Assembly (NCBI GenBank): GCA_963693365.1
Contig: CAVNZM010000001.1
Location: 1,550,001-1,614,000, forward strand
DNA: 64,000 nt
Reading direction: 5' to 3'
From: Amoebidium appalachense
Taxonomy: Eukaryota > Ichthyosporea
Translations under genes and position numbers: made by a program
Shown: positions 31,314 to 42,224 of the stretch, piece after piece
How the letters are laid out: every line of letters begins with the position of its first letter
Numbering within the stretch: position 1 is the stretch's first letter
The notes under the pieces: model-generated
What the model saw: the letters and a program-made list of their open reading frames with translations, nothing else
Told to the model about the DNA's origin: nothing
The model's database searches: none

Positions 31314-32700
31314 TATGGCTTACCACATGCATTTCTGAAGTTAACTTTAAAATATGAAAGAAATTTTTTTTCCAACCATTTCACTTTAGCTATCCCACGT
31401 CCCTAGGTTCAAGTGACTTCGGAATTCAAATACAAGATGTACCTGCACAAACACTTGTTACCCCCCTCCCTCCCTCCCTCCGCCCCTCCCCCGTTCCTCA
31501 GGAACGCCCCCCTCTCTTCCTTTCCCCCTCCCCCCCCCCCCTCCCCCCGTTCCTCAAAAACACCCTCCCCTCCCTCCCTCCCCCCTCCCTCCCCCCCCCC
31601 CCCCCCCCCCCTGTTCCTCAGGAACGCCCCCCTCCCCCCCCTTCCCCCCCCCCCCCCCCCCCCCATATGGCTTACCACATGCATTTATAAAGTTATCTTT
31701 CTAATATGAATGATGTTTTATTCCAATCATTTAGATCTTCAGCTATTCCACGTAACTAGGTTCCTTCGGAATTCAAATACAAGATGTACCTGCACAACCA
31801 ATTGTTACCCCCCTCCCTCCCTCCCCTCCCCCCCCCCCCCCCCCCGTTCCTTAGGAACGCCCCCTCCTCCCCTCCGCGCCCCCTCCCCCTCCCCGCCCCC
31901 TCCCCCCCCCCTCCCCCCCCCCCCCCCCCCGTTCCTCAGGAACACCCCCCCCCTCCTCCTCCCCCCTCCCCCCCCCCCGGTTCCTCGGGAACGTCTCCCC
32001 CCCCACCTCCCCCCCCCGTTCCCCAGGAACGCCCCCTCCCTCCCCTCCCCCCCCCCCCTCCCTCCCTCCCCCCCCCCCCCTGTTCCTCAGGAACGCCCCC
32101 TTCCCCACCTCCCCCCCTTCCCTCCCCCCGTTCCTCAGGAACCTCCCCCTCCCCTCTTCTCCCCCCCATATGGCTTACCACATGCATTTATAAAGTTAAC
32201 TTTGTGACTTGAATGATGTTCTATTCCGATCATTTAGATCTTTAGCTAGCACGCATCCCTATGTTCCTTCTAAATTCTGCCAGCGGTTACACGATGTACC
32301 TGCACAAGCAATTATTGCCAGTTTCATAGTAAATCCCCCCTCTCCCCCCCGTTCCCCAGGACCCCCATCCCCCCCCATCCCCCGTTTCGCAGGGACCACC
32401 CCCTCCCCCCCCCTTTCCCACCAAATATAACCAACCCTCCTGATGCATCTTAACGGAAGTAACTTCGCTATTTGAATAGCTCTTATGATTCCACTCCTTT
32501 TTCAATGTCCCCCGTCGCTATGGTCTTACTAAATTCAGTTACATGCATGTAAATGCGCGATCAATTGCTACCAAGGCCCTTGTAGATCCCCCTTCCTACC
32601 CCCCTCCCCCCCCTCCCCCCCCCCCCCCCCTTTCCCCCCACTACCCCCCCTCCCCCCCCCCCCCTCCCCCAAATATAGCCAACCTGGCCTATGGAAGAAA
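31312..32700. repeat. Tandem array of a ~350-500-bp unit with palindromes
   Basis: Three unit starts CATATGGCTTACCACATGCA at 31312, 31663 and 32166, and a diverged fourth unit from about 32426. Each has a unique 150-bp head (ending ACGATGTACCTGCACAA or AAGATGTACCTGCACAA) and a C-rich tail of variable length. Tails contain GTTCCTCAGGAAC or close variants at 31493, 31549 (half), 31613, 31846, 31931, 31980, 32018, 32082 and 32130. The Pro-rich frames across it are composition artefacts. Confidence 0.85.
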
Positions 32701-32759
32701 AGCAAAGACTTCAACTCCAAGGCCCCACACTTCTAGCCGTGCAAGCAGAGTCAACAGAC

Positions 32760-33085
32760 TACTAATGCTTTAGTACCACTGACCTCCACTTCATCCCCCT
32801 AAAGCTAACCCCCGAACAACATCAATTACTCCTCAACCGTTTGCCCTCTACGTGCAGAGAGTTTCGTGGTAAAACCGGTCTCTAGGCAACAGGGCGTAGG
32901 GGAGGGCGTAGGGGGGGGGGGTAGTATACGTGGGGCCGCTGATCTCGCGAGGCGAGCTCGAGATATACCTGATCTAGCTAGAGGAGAGGGGGAAGAGAGG
33001 CCCGGAGAGACGGAGAGAGGAGAGAGTCTCAGGACAGAGCTAGAAAAGGCCGGACGCCTTTTTCTTAGGGGGCACCAGGAGGACT

Positions 33086-33116
<31 letters not shown>

Positions 33117-33827
33117 GGTTATGAGACAGGAACGTACCACTGATGTTTCATGGCACATTAGTGATATGTGCATACAGGGTTTGCTGTGGCCATACGTATA
33201 CACAAGACTCCTAATGGCAAACACAAGCGTAGCTTTGTTGGCCATGCTTTCCTCGAGAGTGTTTTCATGTGGCATAATTCATTTCATATCATTGCACCGA
33301 CGGTACTTATTTGGTACATAATCCTCCGGATTCCTTTTTTTATTTGATAGTATAAGGCAGTTCTTCGAACAAAAAAACCAAAACCAAAACCAAAAACCAA
33401 AAACCAAAAACCAAAGCAAACAAACAAAAAAGGCACTAGGATTGCCAAACATGGCTCGAGTCTTGATGTAGCTGGTTGTCTTGCTTGTGTGCTGTTGTAT
33501 TTTCATATTGAACCACAACCGGAAACCCAAGAAAACGAAAAGAGAGGGAAAATGAAGTCGGGCAATAAATCCACATCACTACGAAACAATGACGTGGCAT
33601 CCAATACAGTCATAACAGATGATCGCAATGTACATACTCAAACAGTAGGACATTAGGCTGTCCTTAGCTTAGCGTCCATCACATCCACAACACATCACCG
33701 TAACTTCACAGGATCGAACATCGGACACAATAGGCTGTCCCATAATTTGCCAAACCATAACAAATTACCGTAACATCGCAGGCTCGAACATTAGGACATT
33801 AGGCTGGCCCATATGTCCCACGGCCAC
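32760..33827. other. Unassigned region
   Basis: 32860-33080 is GA-rich and open on both strands but shows no recognisable domain. Poly-T/poly-G at 33086-33118. AACCAAA repeats at 33369-33420. 33600-33800 has an approximate repeat of CGTAAC(T/A)TC(A/G)CAGG.TCGAACAT. It lies just beyond the 3' end of TIM9. Confidence 0.4.
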
Positions 33828-33926
33828 CTACTGTTGTTGCAATGACTGCAATTCTGAAAATCTCTGCATCAGGCGGGTCTGCGAAAGAATGAACTTGGCA
33901 ACACAGTTGTTGACACAGGCCTCCTG

Positions 33927-34015
<89 letters not shown>

Positions 34016-35418
34016 GTGTGCGCGGGGGGGGGGGGGGGGGGGGGGGGGGGCAAAGGAGCGGTTAGAAGGTAGAACACGGTATGAAGTACAACTACACGAT
34101 GAGAAACGCGATGCAGGACACATGCAAAGAAAAACATTCCAAGTATGCAACAACAGCAACACGTGCAGTATGCAGCATAAGCAGAGCCCATCCTCCAAAA
34201 GGAGGGGGGGGGGGGGGGGGGTTTTGAATGCGTCAAAAAGTACGAAGTACACAAGAACAAACGGATAACACGATGCAGAATGCAAGCCATACATAAAGAG
34301 TATGCATAATAAGCAGGGGGGTTGTATGCGTTAGAAGGTGGAAAGCATCACCCAAGTCAGCAAAGCCACCAACACGACACGAAGAAGAAAAACAGCAACT
34401 GTGCATTACAGTGTGCATGCACAAGACATTTGAAAAGAGCCCATCATCGGAAATACCTATGCCCCCCCCCCCCCCCCCCCCAAAAAAAAAAAAAAAAAAA
34501 AAACTACTCTCATGTCCCATGCATTCTTCGCTTCCAAAACTTCAAACGTTATTGGGCGAGGCAAACCGTATTCGTCAAAAGCAAGCAGAATTGTTCAATG
34601 TACACACATACACAACGGGCACATGAATGTACATACAAAGAAAAACCCCTGCAAGCAACAACTGAACTGTCAGGCTTCCGGAAAACTCCCAGACATCTTA
34701 ACCTGTTCGAATGAGGAGAAGAGGAGAGTGAACGACGAAAGGAGTGAGACCGAAAAAGGGGTCCCCGCGGGGAGGGGGTTTTGAATGCGGAACACGGTAC
34801 GAAGTACGCATACACGATGAGAAGCATGGTGCAGGACACATGCAAAGGCAAACATTCAAGTATGCAAAATCATCCATGCGCACAGTATGCGTCATAAGCA
34901 GAGCCCATCCTCAGGGAGGGCCCAAGTCATCAATTGCGTCCCAGTTTCGACCCCTTAGCCCGCGTATATACGCGCGGGGGGGGGGGGGGGGGGGGGGGGG
35001 ATGTATCTGTTAGAGGCTTGGAAATAGGGGGAGACAACAGCAACAACGAAAACGTCACAAAAATGAGAAACCCAAAATCAAACAATTTAAGCGTGCAAGC
35101 AGAAGACACTTGAACAGAGCCCATCATCCGGGGGGGGGGGGGGGGGGGGGGGGGAGGGGGTTTGAATGCGTCCAAAAAGTACGAAGTACACAAGAACAAA
35201 CGGATAACACGATGCAGAATGCAAGCCATACATAAAGAGTATGCATAATAAGCAGAGCCCATCCTCAGGGGGGGCCACGTCATCCACAGTACCCGAGTTT
35301 CGGGGGGGGGGGGGGGGGGGGGCTGAGGAAAGAAACATGCAAGCACTTTGGGTGGTAGCAATGCTTACATAGCTTGCTAGCAATGATATTTTCCTTCTTA
35401 AGTGTTTGAAGCCGAAGA

Positions 35419-35469
<51 letters not shown>

Positions 35470-36654
35470 AGAAGAAGAAAAAATGGGGGAGATTTTTTTT
35501 TTGGGGGGGGGGGGGGGGTATCCGACCTCATTCTTCTGGAGGGTTCGGCCGTTGAAGTCAAAGACACATTCGGCAAAGCACTTGGTGGTCACGGAGTTGT
35601 ACAGACGCAGCTGGTCTTGCATCTGATTTAAAAAAAATTAATGCTCGGTTAAAGGGTAAATTTAAAATCTATAAAAATCGGTACTAGTGGTGAAACCTTT
35701 TGATTTAGAGCTCAGTAAATGTGTAAAGTCATTGTATTTATAGAGCGCAGTAACCATGCTAAGACATCTTGGAATGTGTTGTGTTATTATAAGTATAGGT
35801 GCAGTAGTCATGTTAAAACATTATGGTTTTAACAAATGATGTGACGTTAAATATGTGCAATGAAAAGAAACCTTGCGTAGAGTTCATCCTCCGGAGTGGG
35901 AGAGAGTGGGGGGTGGAGTGGGTGTGTGCGTGTGGTGGGGGGTTATTACAAACGAGAGAAAGAGATAGAGAAGGGGTTGAGGTTGAGGTTGAGGTTGAGG
36001 TTGGGGCTGGGGGGGGGGGGGGAGCGGAAACAGAGAGAGAGGGGGGGGGGGAGGGGGGAGAGGGGGGGGTTGACACGTGTGGTTGGGAGGTGGGGTCTGC
36101 ATTACATCCACAGTGGAGCAGTATGCACTTAAAAGGTGGAGCAGAGTGAGCCACACTTGGTCGACCTCCCCCCCCCCCCCCCCCCCCCCCCTGGAAAAAA
36201 GAAGAAAAAAAGAAAGAAAGAAAAAAAGAAAGAAAGAAAAAAGAAAAACCACAGATGCACAGGATTTCTAAATTCTCCCCACTGTGCAAACACCGACCAC
36301 ATCCATGAGGCTGATCTGAGAATGGGGTGTATGTGCTTGCGTGTACATGCATGTGCGTGTGAGCACGTTTTTGTGGGCGTTGAGGGTGCGAGCAAACATT
36401 GCGATTCGCTATTGCGTCTCTGTGAGTGTGGGTCCTGTGTCTAGAGCACGCGAAATGGATTTGGGCAGAAAACAACAGCAGTGTGTGGATTATCAAGAAC
36501 CCCCCCCCCCCCCCCATCGAAAAAAGCCCCCTGAGCCCCCCCCCCCCCCATTTCCCCTCCTCGAGACCTCGGTATGTCTAGTGTATGTGCCCATCAACAA
36601 TGAAAAGGTGTTTCCGCTCACGTGTGTGCTTCTGTAAATGTCTGTAGCTTTCTC

Positions 36655-36707
<53 letters not shown>

Positions 36708-37065
36708 ACGGGGGTTTCCAAGTTCGGGTACTTCTCGTGTGCTCGTCTGGGTGGTGTATGTGTGCGTGAACGAGCTCCTATACAGTTTGTGTGTGTGTGC
36801 GTACGCGTACGCGTGCGCGTGCGTGTGCTTGTGGGGGTGGTGTATATGTGTGTGCGTGTGTGTGTGTGAGTGTGAGTGTGTGTGTCTGTGTGTTGTGTGT
36901 GTGTTTGTGTGTGTGTGTGGTGTGTGTGTGCCTGTGCCAGTGCCCAAGTTCGGATACTTCTCTTTCTCTTTCACTTGTCTGAGTGGTGTACGTGTGCGTG
37001 ATACGAGCACTTATACAGTTTGAGTGTGTGTGCGTGCGCGTGCGTGTACGTGTGCTTGTGAGAGT

Positions 37066-37116
<51 letters not shown>

Positions 37117-37197
37117 ACAACATTCACACCGTCATACCTGTTTTCTCTCGAAAATAGCATCCAGCTCTCTCTGTTGGGAGGCAGATAGGCGGCTCAT
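33828..37197 (-). CDS. TIM9: Tim9, small mitochondrial import chaperone
   Basis: Three exons: 37197-37138 (MSRLSASQQRELDAIFERKQ), 35622-35527 (MQDQLRLYNSVTTKCFAECV to TLQKNE) and 33923-33828 (EACVNNCVAKFILSQTRLMQ to QQQ, TAG). All introns are GT-AG and phase 0; the protein is 83 aa, the usual Tim9 size. It has the twin CX3C motif, CFAEC and CVNNC, spaced as in Tim9/Tim10 proteins, and the Tim9-like LYN.V...CF.DCV.DF pattern. Tim9 works with Tim10 as a hexamer in the intermembrane space, escorting hydrophobic carriers and beta-barrel precursors. The cysteines form two disulfides. The introns hold (TG)n, poly-G and several dispersed repeats. The ATG chosen is the only start in the first exon; the next upstream in-frame sequence is CA repeat. 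Confidence 0.9.
34022..34960 (+). repeat. Cluster of the poly-C/G-anchored dispersed family
   Basis: Four related copies lie in tandem inside the TIM9 intron 33924-35526: 34022-34200, 34204-34316, 34317-34460 (diverged) and 34757-34960. Each starts at or close to a G-rich run, has a TTTGAATGCG- or TTAGAAGG-type start, GTACGAAGTAC or a variant, an ACACGATG block, and AGCAGAGCCCATCCTC or AGAGCCCATCATC at the end. The copy from 34757 is extended by AGGGCCCAAGTCATC. Confidence 0.75.
34979..35305 (+). repeat. Two more copies of the poly-C/G-anchored family
   Basis: 34979-35130 (diverged; poly-G, GTTAGAGGCTTGG, ending AACAGAGCCCATCATCC) and 35135-35305 (poly-G, TTTGAATGCGTCC, AAAAAGTACGAAGTACACAA, ending GCCACGTCATCCACAGTACC). 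The second is nearly identical to the copy at 23210. Both lie within the TIM9 intron. Confidence 0.75.
35412..35515. repeat. Poly-G block in the TIM9 intron
   Basis: G runs at 35420-35468 and 35500-35518 on the + strand, 10-15 bases downstream of the 5' splice site at 35527 in the minus direction, so the transcript has poly-C directly after GTCGGATA. Confidence 0.9.
35975..36245. repeat. GGTTGA repeats, G-rich, C-rich and AAAG repeats
   Basis: GAGGTT repeats 35975-36008, G-rich 36010-36070, poly-C 36168-36191 and (AAAG)n 36195-36245, all within the TIM9 first intron. Confidence 0.8.
36656..37120. repeat. (TG)n-rich TIM9 first intron
   Basis: (TG)n at 36656-36704 and 37065-37115, with a duplicated segment: CAAGTTCGG(G/A)TACTTCTC at 36718 and 36947, GTGGTGTA(T/C)GTGTGCGTGA at 36750 and 36982, about 230 bp apart. 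On the gene's sense strand these are CA repeats. Confidence 0.8.
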
Positions 37198-37237
37198 TTT
37201 CAAGACTGTGTGAAAGCTGTCCCGTGGTTGTGTGTGT

Positions 37238-37274
<37 letters not shown>

Positions 37275-37304
37275 GACACAGGTGTCTCTGCGTATGTGCT
37301 GACA

Positions 37305-37348
<44 letters not shown>

Positions 37349-38900
37349 GACACGTGTGTGTGTGTTGTGTGTGTGCGCGTGTATCAGTGGCTCCTGGTGT
37401 AACCGTTGAGTTGTGGGCATGTGCGCAAGCATAGATAGTTGTGAATGTAACTTTCCATGTAAAGTGAGAGGGGAAGGGTGGGGGAGGGGAGGGTGGGTGG
37501 GTGGGTCAGGACGGTTATGTTAATTGAAACTCTTCTTGAAAGGAGCGGGAGGACTAGAGGACACAAAAAATATAGGCAATAATGGCCAAACGAACTAGGA
37601 GGTGACAGAAGCAGTCGGAGGGCAGGAGCGGCAGGGGGAGGGGGAGGAGGGAGAGAGAGGGGGGAAGGGGGGGGGGGGAGGGGAGGGGGGGGGGGGGGGG
37701 GGGGGAGGGACAGTCAGTGTCCGGAGGGAGGGGTCAGGAGGGAGGGAGGGGGTCAGGAGGGGGGGAGGCTAAGGAGACACCAAGTTAAATGGTGATCATA
37801 CTTAAGAGCAATAGGAAGGGAAAACAAATGGTCATACAGTAAAGGAGTTCACTAGGGAAGGGGGAGGGGGGAGGCTAAGGAGGCACCAAGTTAAATGGTG
37901 ATCATACTTAAAGAGCAATAGGAAGGGAAAACAAGTGGTCATACAGTAATGGAGTTCACTAGAACATGCAGTCACACCACCGAAACTGTTCAAGTGAGAA
38001 GTAAAAAAGACCATACACTACAGTTAACAGGCGTGAAGAGAATGACGAAGCTAGCAAGAACACGATGAAGGGTGTGGGAATGGTCGTAGTGGTGGTTCAG
38101 AAGGGGAGCGATGGAATCGTGGGAAACATGTTGGGCTCAAAGACGGGGAAGGGGGAGGGGGGGGGGGGGGGGGAGGGGGGAGGGAGGAAGTGAAGAGATG
38201 CAACAGGGGTTGGAGAACGAAAGCAGGCGGAAGCAGTAGGAGGAATAGGGAAGCACATGAGATGGGAGGGGTTAGAAAAGGACAAGCCTTCTTGAGCAAA
38301 CCACACGAGGGTGGCTGTGTGGCAAAGACACAATTTTTTCCTCCCCCTCTTCCTCCTCTCAATCTCCCGCCCGCATCTCTCTCTCACGTCTCTCTCCCCT
38401 TAGCACACACAACGCCCATCCTCCAACCGTCTTTCCACTTATCCCTTTTCCTCATCGTCAACTTCTCCCAAACAAGCGACGCACACTATTGACCTTGCTG
38501 TGCGCCATTCCACGTATGCTTCCTCTCCATGTCTCTGTCATCCAACTTTCAAAAGCCTACCTCTCCCTTCACAGCCTCCAAGGACCAAACATAGTCCTTC
38601 TCCCTCACTCCCCCACCTCCCAAATGACCCCGAGCCAACCCCTCCCTCACTCCCTCACTCTTCCGGACAACCACACCCTGCATCGAACCCACGAGCCAAC
38701 GTCATCTACACTTTTGTAGAGATTTGAAGGGGAAAAAATCTCTTGAAAATGAAGCAGCAATAGAAGCCCGGTATAGTGGAGGTAGAATATTATATACACA
38801 CCTTAAGATGTTAGGTTCCCTAAGAGATGATACCAAAACACAACGAAAGATTTAGTTAGATACGTAAGCCGTGGCACTGTGGCGGATGCGCGGATGTGTA
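37198..38900. other. TIM9 upstream flank and GA/G-rich intergenic DNA
   Basis: (TG)n 37241-37272 and 37310-37347, G-rich 37630-37710, and a duplication of about 110 bp (CACCAAGTTAAATGGTGATC at 37780 and 37883, each followed by ATACTTAA, CAATAGGAAGGGAAAACAA). No gene recognised. The first 40 bases before the ATG (37198-37235) are the likely 5' UTR. Confidence 0.5.
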
Positions 38901-39844
38901 GTCTAGACTGTGTATACTCTGAGCCAGCTTTTCCATGCCTATGTCATACGTACACATGTTCAAACGGCAAATATTCTCTTATGTTATTATATTTTTGCTT
39001 TTGATACTTGTGTCAATGAATCTTTTTTTTTTTTTCATATTTCAAATATGAGAAAAAGCACATCTACAAATAGGTACCTGTTAACGATAAGTTCGAAATA
39101 TGTCTGAGCGAACACCGTGGCACACGCGGAACTATCGCTGCTTGGATTCCGTGACGATGGATGGCATGCATGTTAGACTATTTGTTCCCAGAGGCTGGAT
39201 CTTTGGAGATAGAGAGGGGCATGGGGGAGGAAGGACTGAGCGGTTTATAGATGCTGAGGAACTCCAATCAGGTACGTCCATCTGCCCGGATCTACGAGAG
39301 CGGCGCTCCCTTTTGGACCTCTTGGTCAATCAGAAGCCATGGGAAAAAAGCAAAGCCTTACCGGGCTAAAGTTCCTGGTGATAGGTGATTGTGAGCGTCA
39401 TTATGTGACTAGAGCATTAAGCGTTAAATCACTGGTCGAAAATCGTAGATTGCTGATTGGCCATCGGGTTATAGTTACATTAAATCTTAGAAAGCCTTAG
39501 CGCATGGATCTATAAAACATGTGATCTTTGCCAATCACCTATTCCACCGAGATCTATGACACTGTATTCCGCTTTGTGACGCCTTTACACGAGATCACGA
39601 TCAATCGAAGATATCAGATGTTTCGCGAGCCACGCCGGGGCGAGCGCCGGGCTGAGCGCAAGCGAGGCCCGGCAGCGAGCCCGGACCGAAGATGGGCCAC
39701 AACGATATGGCGTAGCCATTGATGGCATTTATGGCCAGCCACGACGATAATGGCACAATGGCGCGATCGCGATGATGGGATGGGAGTGGACTATCCCGGA
39801 TATCGTGATTAGATTAGTGTATCATCGTAGTCATCTGAAAGGGG

Positions 39845-39917
39845 GGCGGGTTGGTGCAATGGTAAGATCTCTGCGTGTCAAGCTCAAAGTCGCAGGATCG
39901 ATCCTGGTTACTTCCGA
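39845..39917 (+). other. tRNA-like sequence directly before 5S rRNA
   Basis: TGGTGCAATGG at 39852 fits the Pol III A box (TRGYNNARNGG) and GGATCGATCC at 39894 is one base from the B box. The middle reads GTGTCAA, like an Asp anticodon loop (GTC). The T-loop is near normal, but acceptor, D and anticodon stems pair poorly. It ends at TTTTT (39918-39922), a Pol III stop. It is therefore a degenerate tRNA gene or a tRNA-derived SINE head rather than a clear functional tRNA. Confidence 0.45.
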
Positions 39918-39922
39918 TTTTT
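39918..39922 (+). terminator. T5 Pol III terminator of the tRNA-like unit
   Basis: TTTTT lies between the tRNA-like sequence and the first base of 5S. If it works, the two RNAs are separate; if it is read through, a fused tRNA-5S transcript would form. Confidence 0.35.
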
Positions 39923-40040
39923 GGTTACGGCCATACCTAGCAGAAAGCACCCCATCTCGTCCGATCTGGGAAGTTAAACTGCTATGGGCGTGGTTAGTAC
40001 TGCGGTGGGGGACCACGCGGGAATACCACGTGCTGTAATC
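39923..40040 (+). rRNA. 5S ribosomal RNA
   Basis: 118 nt with universally conserved blocks in order: TACGGCCATACC, CCCATCTCGTCCGATCTGGG, AAGTTAAACTG (box A), GTGGTTAGTACTGCGGTGGG (box C region), GGGAATACCACGTGCTGTAA. The ends GGTTAC and GTAATC pair to close helix I. The internal control region is intact, so Pol III/TFIIIA transcription is plausible, but no T run follows for about 65 bp. It is a lone copy here, starting immediately after the T5 of the tRNA-like sequence. Confidence 0.88.
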
Positions 40041-41219
40041 TAATAAAAAGTGTGTAAACCCCGGAAATAAAGAACCAATATTACTTGTAAAATAAGTGAT
40101 TATTAAAATCATTTTTTTATAGTTCCTTAGAACCAAACATTGCCCTGCGCATTGTTTACTCGACTGGGATGGTTTGACCGTTGGCGAACTTGGCTCACAC
40201 AGGAGCCACGGTGCCACGTTTTATTCCCGAATGCGCCTGAGATCAAAGAAGCTGATTGGTACATAGAGGTCCGTTTGTGTTTCCGCTGATTTGGTTGGGT
40301 TATGCTAAACCTATGAAGAGGTGGGCAGATTTATTCTTAAATGTTCGAGATTAGTAGGACATTGAATGGGTTGGTTGCGCCTTTTTTTTAGCTAATTAGT
40401 AATTTATTTATTATAATATTACCATTTATTTATAAAAAGTTAGTTGTTTTCAATTGTTTGTTACTAAATAAGTGAAAAACCATATCCCTTAAAAGGATGA
40501 TGTTTAGACGATTTGCCCTACTCTTATTTAGGATACGCACATGGGAGCTGGATCTTATGTTGATCGCTTAGTACTATTCCAAAACACACTTTAGTTGGAT
40601 AGGGATCATGATAAGAATTAGCATACGATCTGATGTGAGCATCACATTTCCGGCAAAACTTGCTTGATTGGATCAACCGACACTGTGTCATTTAGCGACT
40701 GTCGTTTGCTAAATTGCAACCCTGATTTTAGACTAATCAGAGAAGGTTTTGGTCTCTTAATCCAACTTAACACAACAATAAACGAACCAAAAGCCGCCTT
40801 CAAGAAAGTGCCGTTCCCAGCAACAGACAACTTGTGCACCAACAGGCACCAGCTGGCTTGCCATATTCTCACATGGTCACGAGTCTCGTGCATATATATG
40901 GCTGATGACTCACGGCATGCAACCATTGCGGCTCAAAAAAATCGTAATTAATACACAGTATAGAAGATTATTTCATCAAAATCAATAAGAAAAAAATAAA
41001 CCGCTAAAATCCTTATACTTTCTATTGATTATTTGCTCATACCTACATATCCAACCCTGGGCCTGTGGCTCTTCACTGAGACACATGTGGCTCACCCATG
41101 AGCCTTTATGGTTTCAAGCAGTGTTTTGATTGGTGATCGTTTCTTATAGATCACGCAGACCTCACACCGCCTCACGGCGGGCCACAGTGCATGGATCTAG
41201 TTGGGCGAGAGCAAAGCAC

Positions 41220-41226
41220 TATAAAA
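41220..41226 (+). promoter_or_regulatory. TATA box of the zinc-finger gene
   Basis: TATAAAA, 101 bp before the ATG at 41327. A start site about 30 bp downstream (near TTCAGTTCTC, 41248-41257) would give a 5' UTR of roughly 75 bases. Confidence 0.55.
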
Positions 41227-41326
41227 CCCGCGTTGGCGCAGGCGGGTTCAGTTCTCTGCGCTTTCGAAATCTCTTTGTATCGTAACCTGTAAGTAGGTTT
41301 ACTATCGACGCAGTAAACATCACAGA

Positions 41327-42046
41327 ATGGGGCGAACACTTTTCCAATGCTTGGTTCCTGGCTGCGATAGCACGCCCAGTAAGAAGCATAACGTGGAGCG
41401 CCATGTGTGGCTTCAACACGTTCGGAAGTGGATGAATTGCCGTACACAGGAGTATAACGTTACGGTGCACAAACGCTATGTCGAGTCTTACGTGGGCCGT
41501 CATCACAGTAGTGGTAACTCCGAGTTGCTCACCCCACCACACACCCCAGACACAGTGTCTGAGTGCGGGGAGCATTCCGTTCCTGTGAGCGCAGCGAACA
41601 CGCCCAGAATCGGATCGCCCTTGGTGTCTGCTTCTTCCACTCCCACTATGACGAAGTTCCCCACCAACCCCTCCTTTGATAACTACCTTGCCGAACTTGC
41701 TGCAAACGAAGGCAAGACAACCAACGCGAAGGAAGCCACAGACGATGTCACCGCCGCACAACAGCTGGCGCTCCTGTCTCAACAACAACACGCACGCGCT
41801 CAAAACGCCGAATGGCAAGCGGGTAACCAATACACCAACCCCTACGGATATTACCAACCGTCGTTCCAGTGCCCACCGGGTTTCCCCGCGCCACAACAGC
41901 AAGGCTACCCACAGGCACCACCACAGCCTCGTTCTGGTTTGGATGAGTTGGCATTTGCTGCATGCGAGATATCAAGAGTGGCGGCGATGGTAGGCGTGGG
42001 CCCTGATACGTTGTCCCTTGACAAGAGACACTGGCGTCCTTGGTAG
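41327..42046 (+). CDS. Intronless protein with one C2H2 zinc finger
   Basis: 239 aa, single exon, ATG to TAG. The N-terminus FQCLVPGCDSTPSKKHNVER then HVWLQH is a C2H2 finger (C-X4-C-X12-H-X4-H). A basic stretch (HVRKWMNC, VHKRYVESYVGRHH) follows. The middle is Ser/Thr/Pro-rich (LTPPHTPDTVSE), then Gln/Ala-rich, then a Pro/Gln/Tyr-rich part (YGYYQPSFQCPPGF), and a short conserved-looking C-terminus (LDELAFAACEISRVAAM). It looks like a DNA- or RNA-binding regulator with a disordered tail, but no named family is recognised. A TATA box upstream, a poly(A) signal downstream, lack of introns and lack of simple repeats set it apart from all other genes here; a retrocopy or an inserted gene is possible. 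Confidence 0.75.
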   Translation: MGRTLFQCLVPGCDSTPSKKHNVERHVWLQHVRKWMNCRTQEYNVTVHKRYVESYVGRHHSSGNSELLTPPHTPDTVSECGEHSVPVSAANTPRIGSPLVSASSTPTMTKFPTNPSFDNYLAELAANEGKTTNAKEATDDVTAAQQLALLSQQQHARAQNAEWQAGNQYTNPYGYYQPSFQCPPGFPAPQQQGYPQAPPQPRSGLDELAFAACEISRVAAMVGVGPDTLSLDKRHWRPW

Positions 42047-42217
42047 AGAAGGGACCGCACTATTTAGATTTTTTTTTCTCTCTAATCTTGCCATTCCTTG
42101 CTTGTAGTTAGCAGATGCTTAATTCCTAACTCTCTTATGAATGAATCTTTTTTGATTGACCTAGTCGAAACATTAACCGAAGGCTGCGCTGGTCGTAAAT
42201 ACCTTCGACGACACGAA

Positions 42218-42223
42218 AATAAA
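42218..42223 (+). terminator. Poly(A) signal AATAAA
   Basis: AATAAA 172 bases after the stop codon of the zinc-finger gene; the distance suits a normal 3' UTR. Confidence 0.45.
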
Positions 42224-42224
42224 T

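Larger units (their letters stand above)
38900..41200. other. Simple-repeat-poor island, left part
   Basis: Apart from the tRNA-like/5S pair, no gene is certain. A frame at 39100-39272 (with MHVRLFVPRGWIFGD) ends at a good donor, CAATCAG/GTACGT, and could be an exon, but no partner exon was found. 39600-39690 is GC-rich with GAGCG-type repeats. 40380-41000 is AT-rich with nothing recognised. Confidence 0.4.

Noticed and set aside
31493-32142. Possible CRISPR array
   Set aside because: The repeats are short palindromes with irregular, non-unique C-rich spacers, in eukaryotic DNA with no cas genes.
31050-33000. ABCG Walker A exon upstream of the ABCG fragment
   Set aside because: A frame with LVSAGKGAGG near 31130 lacks the G-X4-GK(S/T) pattern and ABCG context; no convincing exon was found.
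33840-33920. Reading 33799-34290 (-) as a Cys-rich protein
   Set aside because: The true frame in this stretch is the third TIM9 exon; the longer frame is a shadow running into (CA)n.
39100-39369. 89-residue single-exon gene
   Set aside because: A good donor occurs inside it at 39272 and no domain, promoter or partner exon could be identified; mentioned only as a possible exon.
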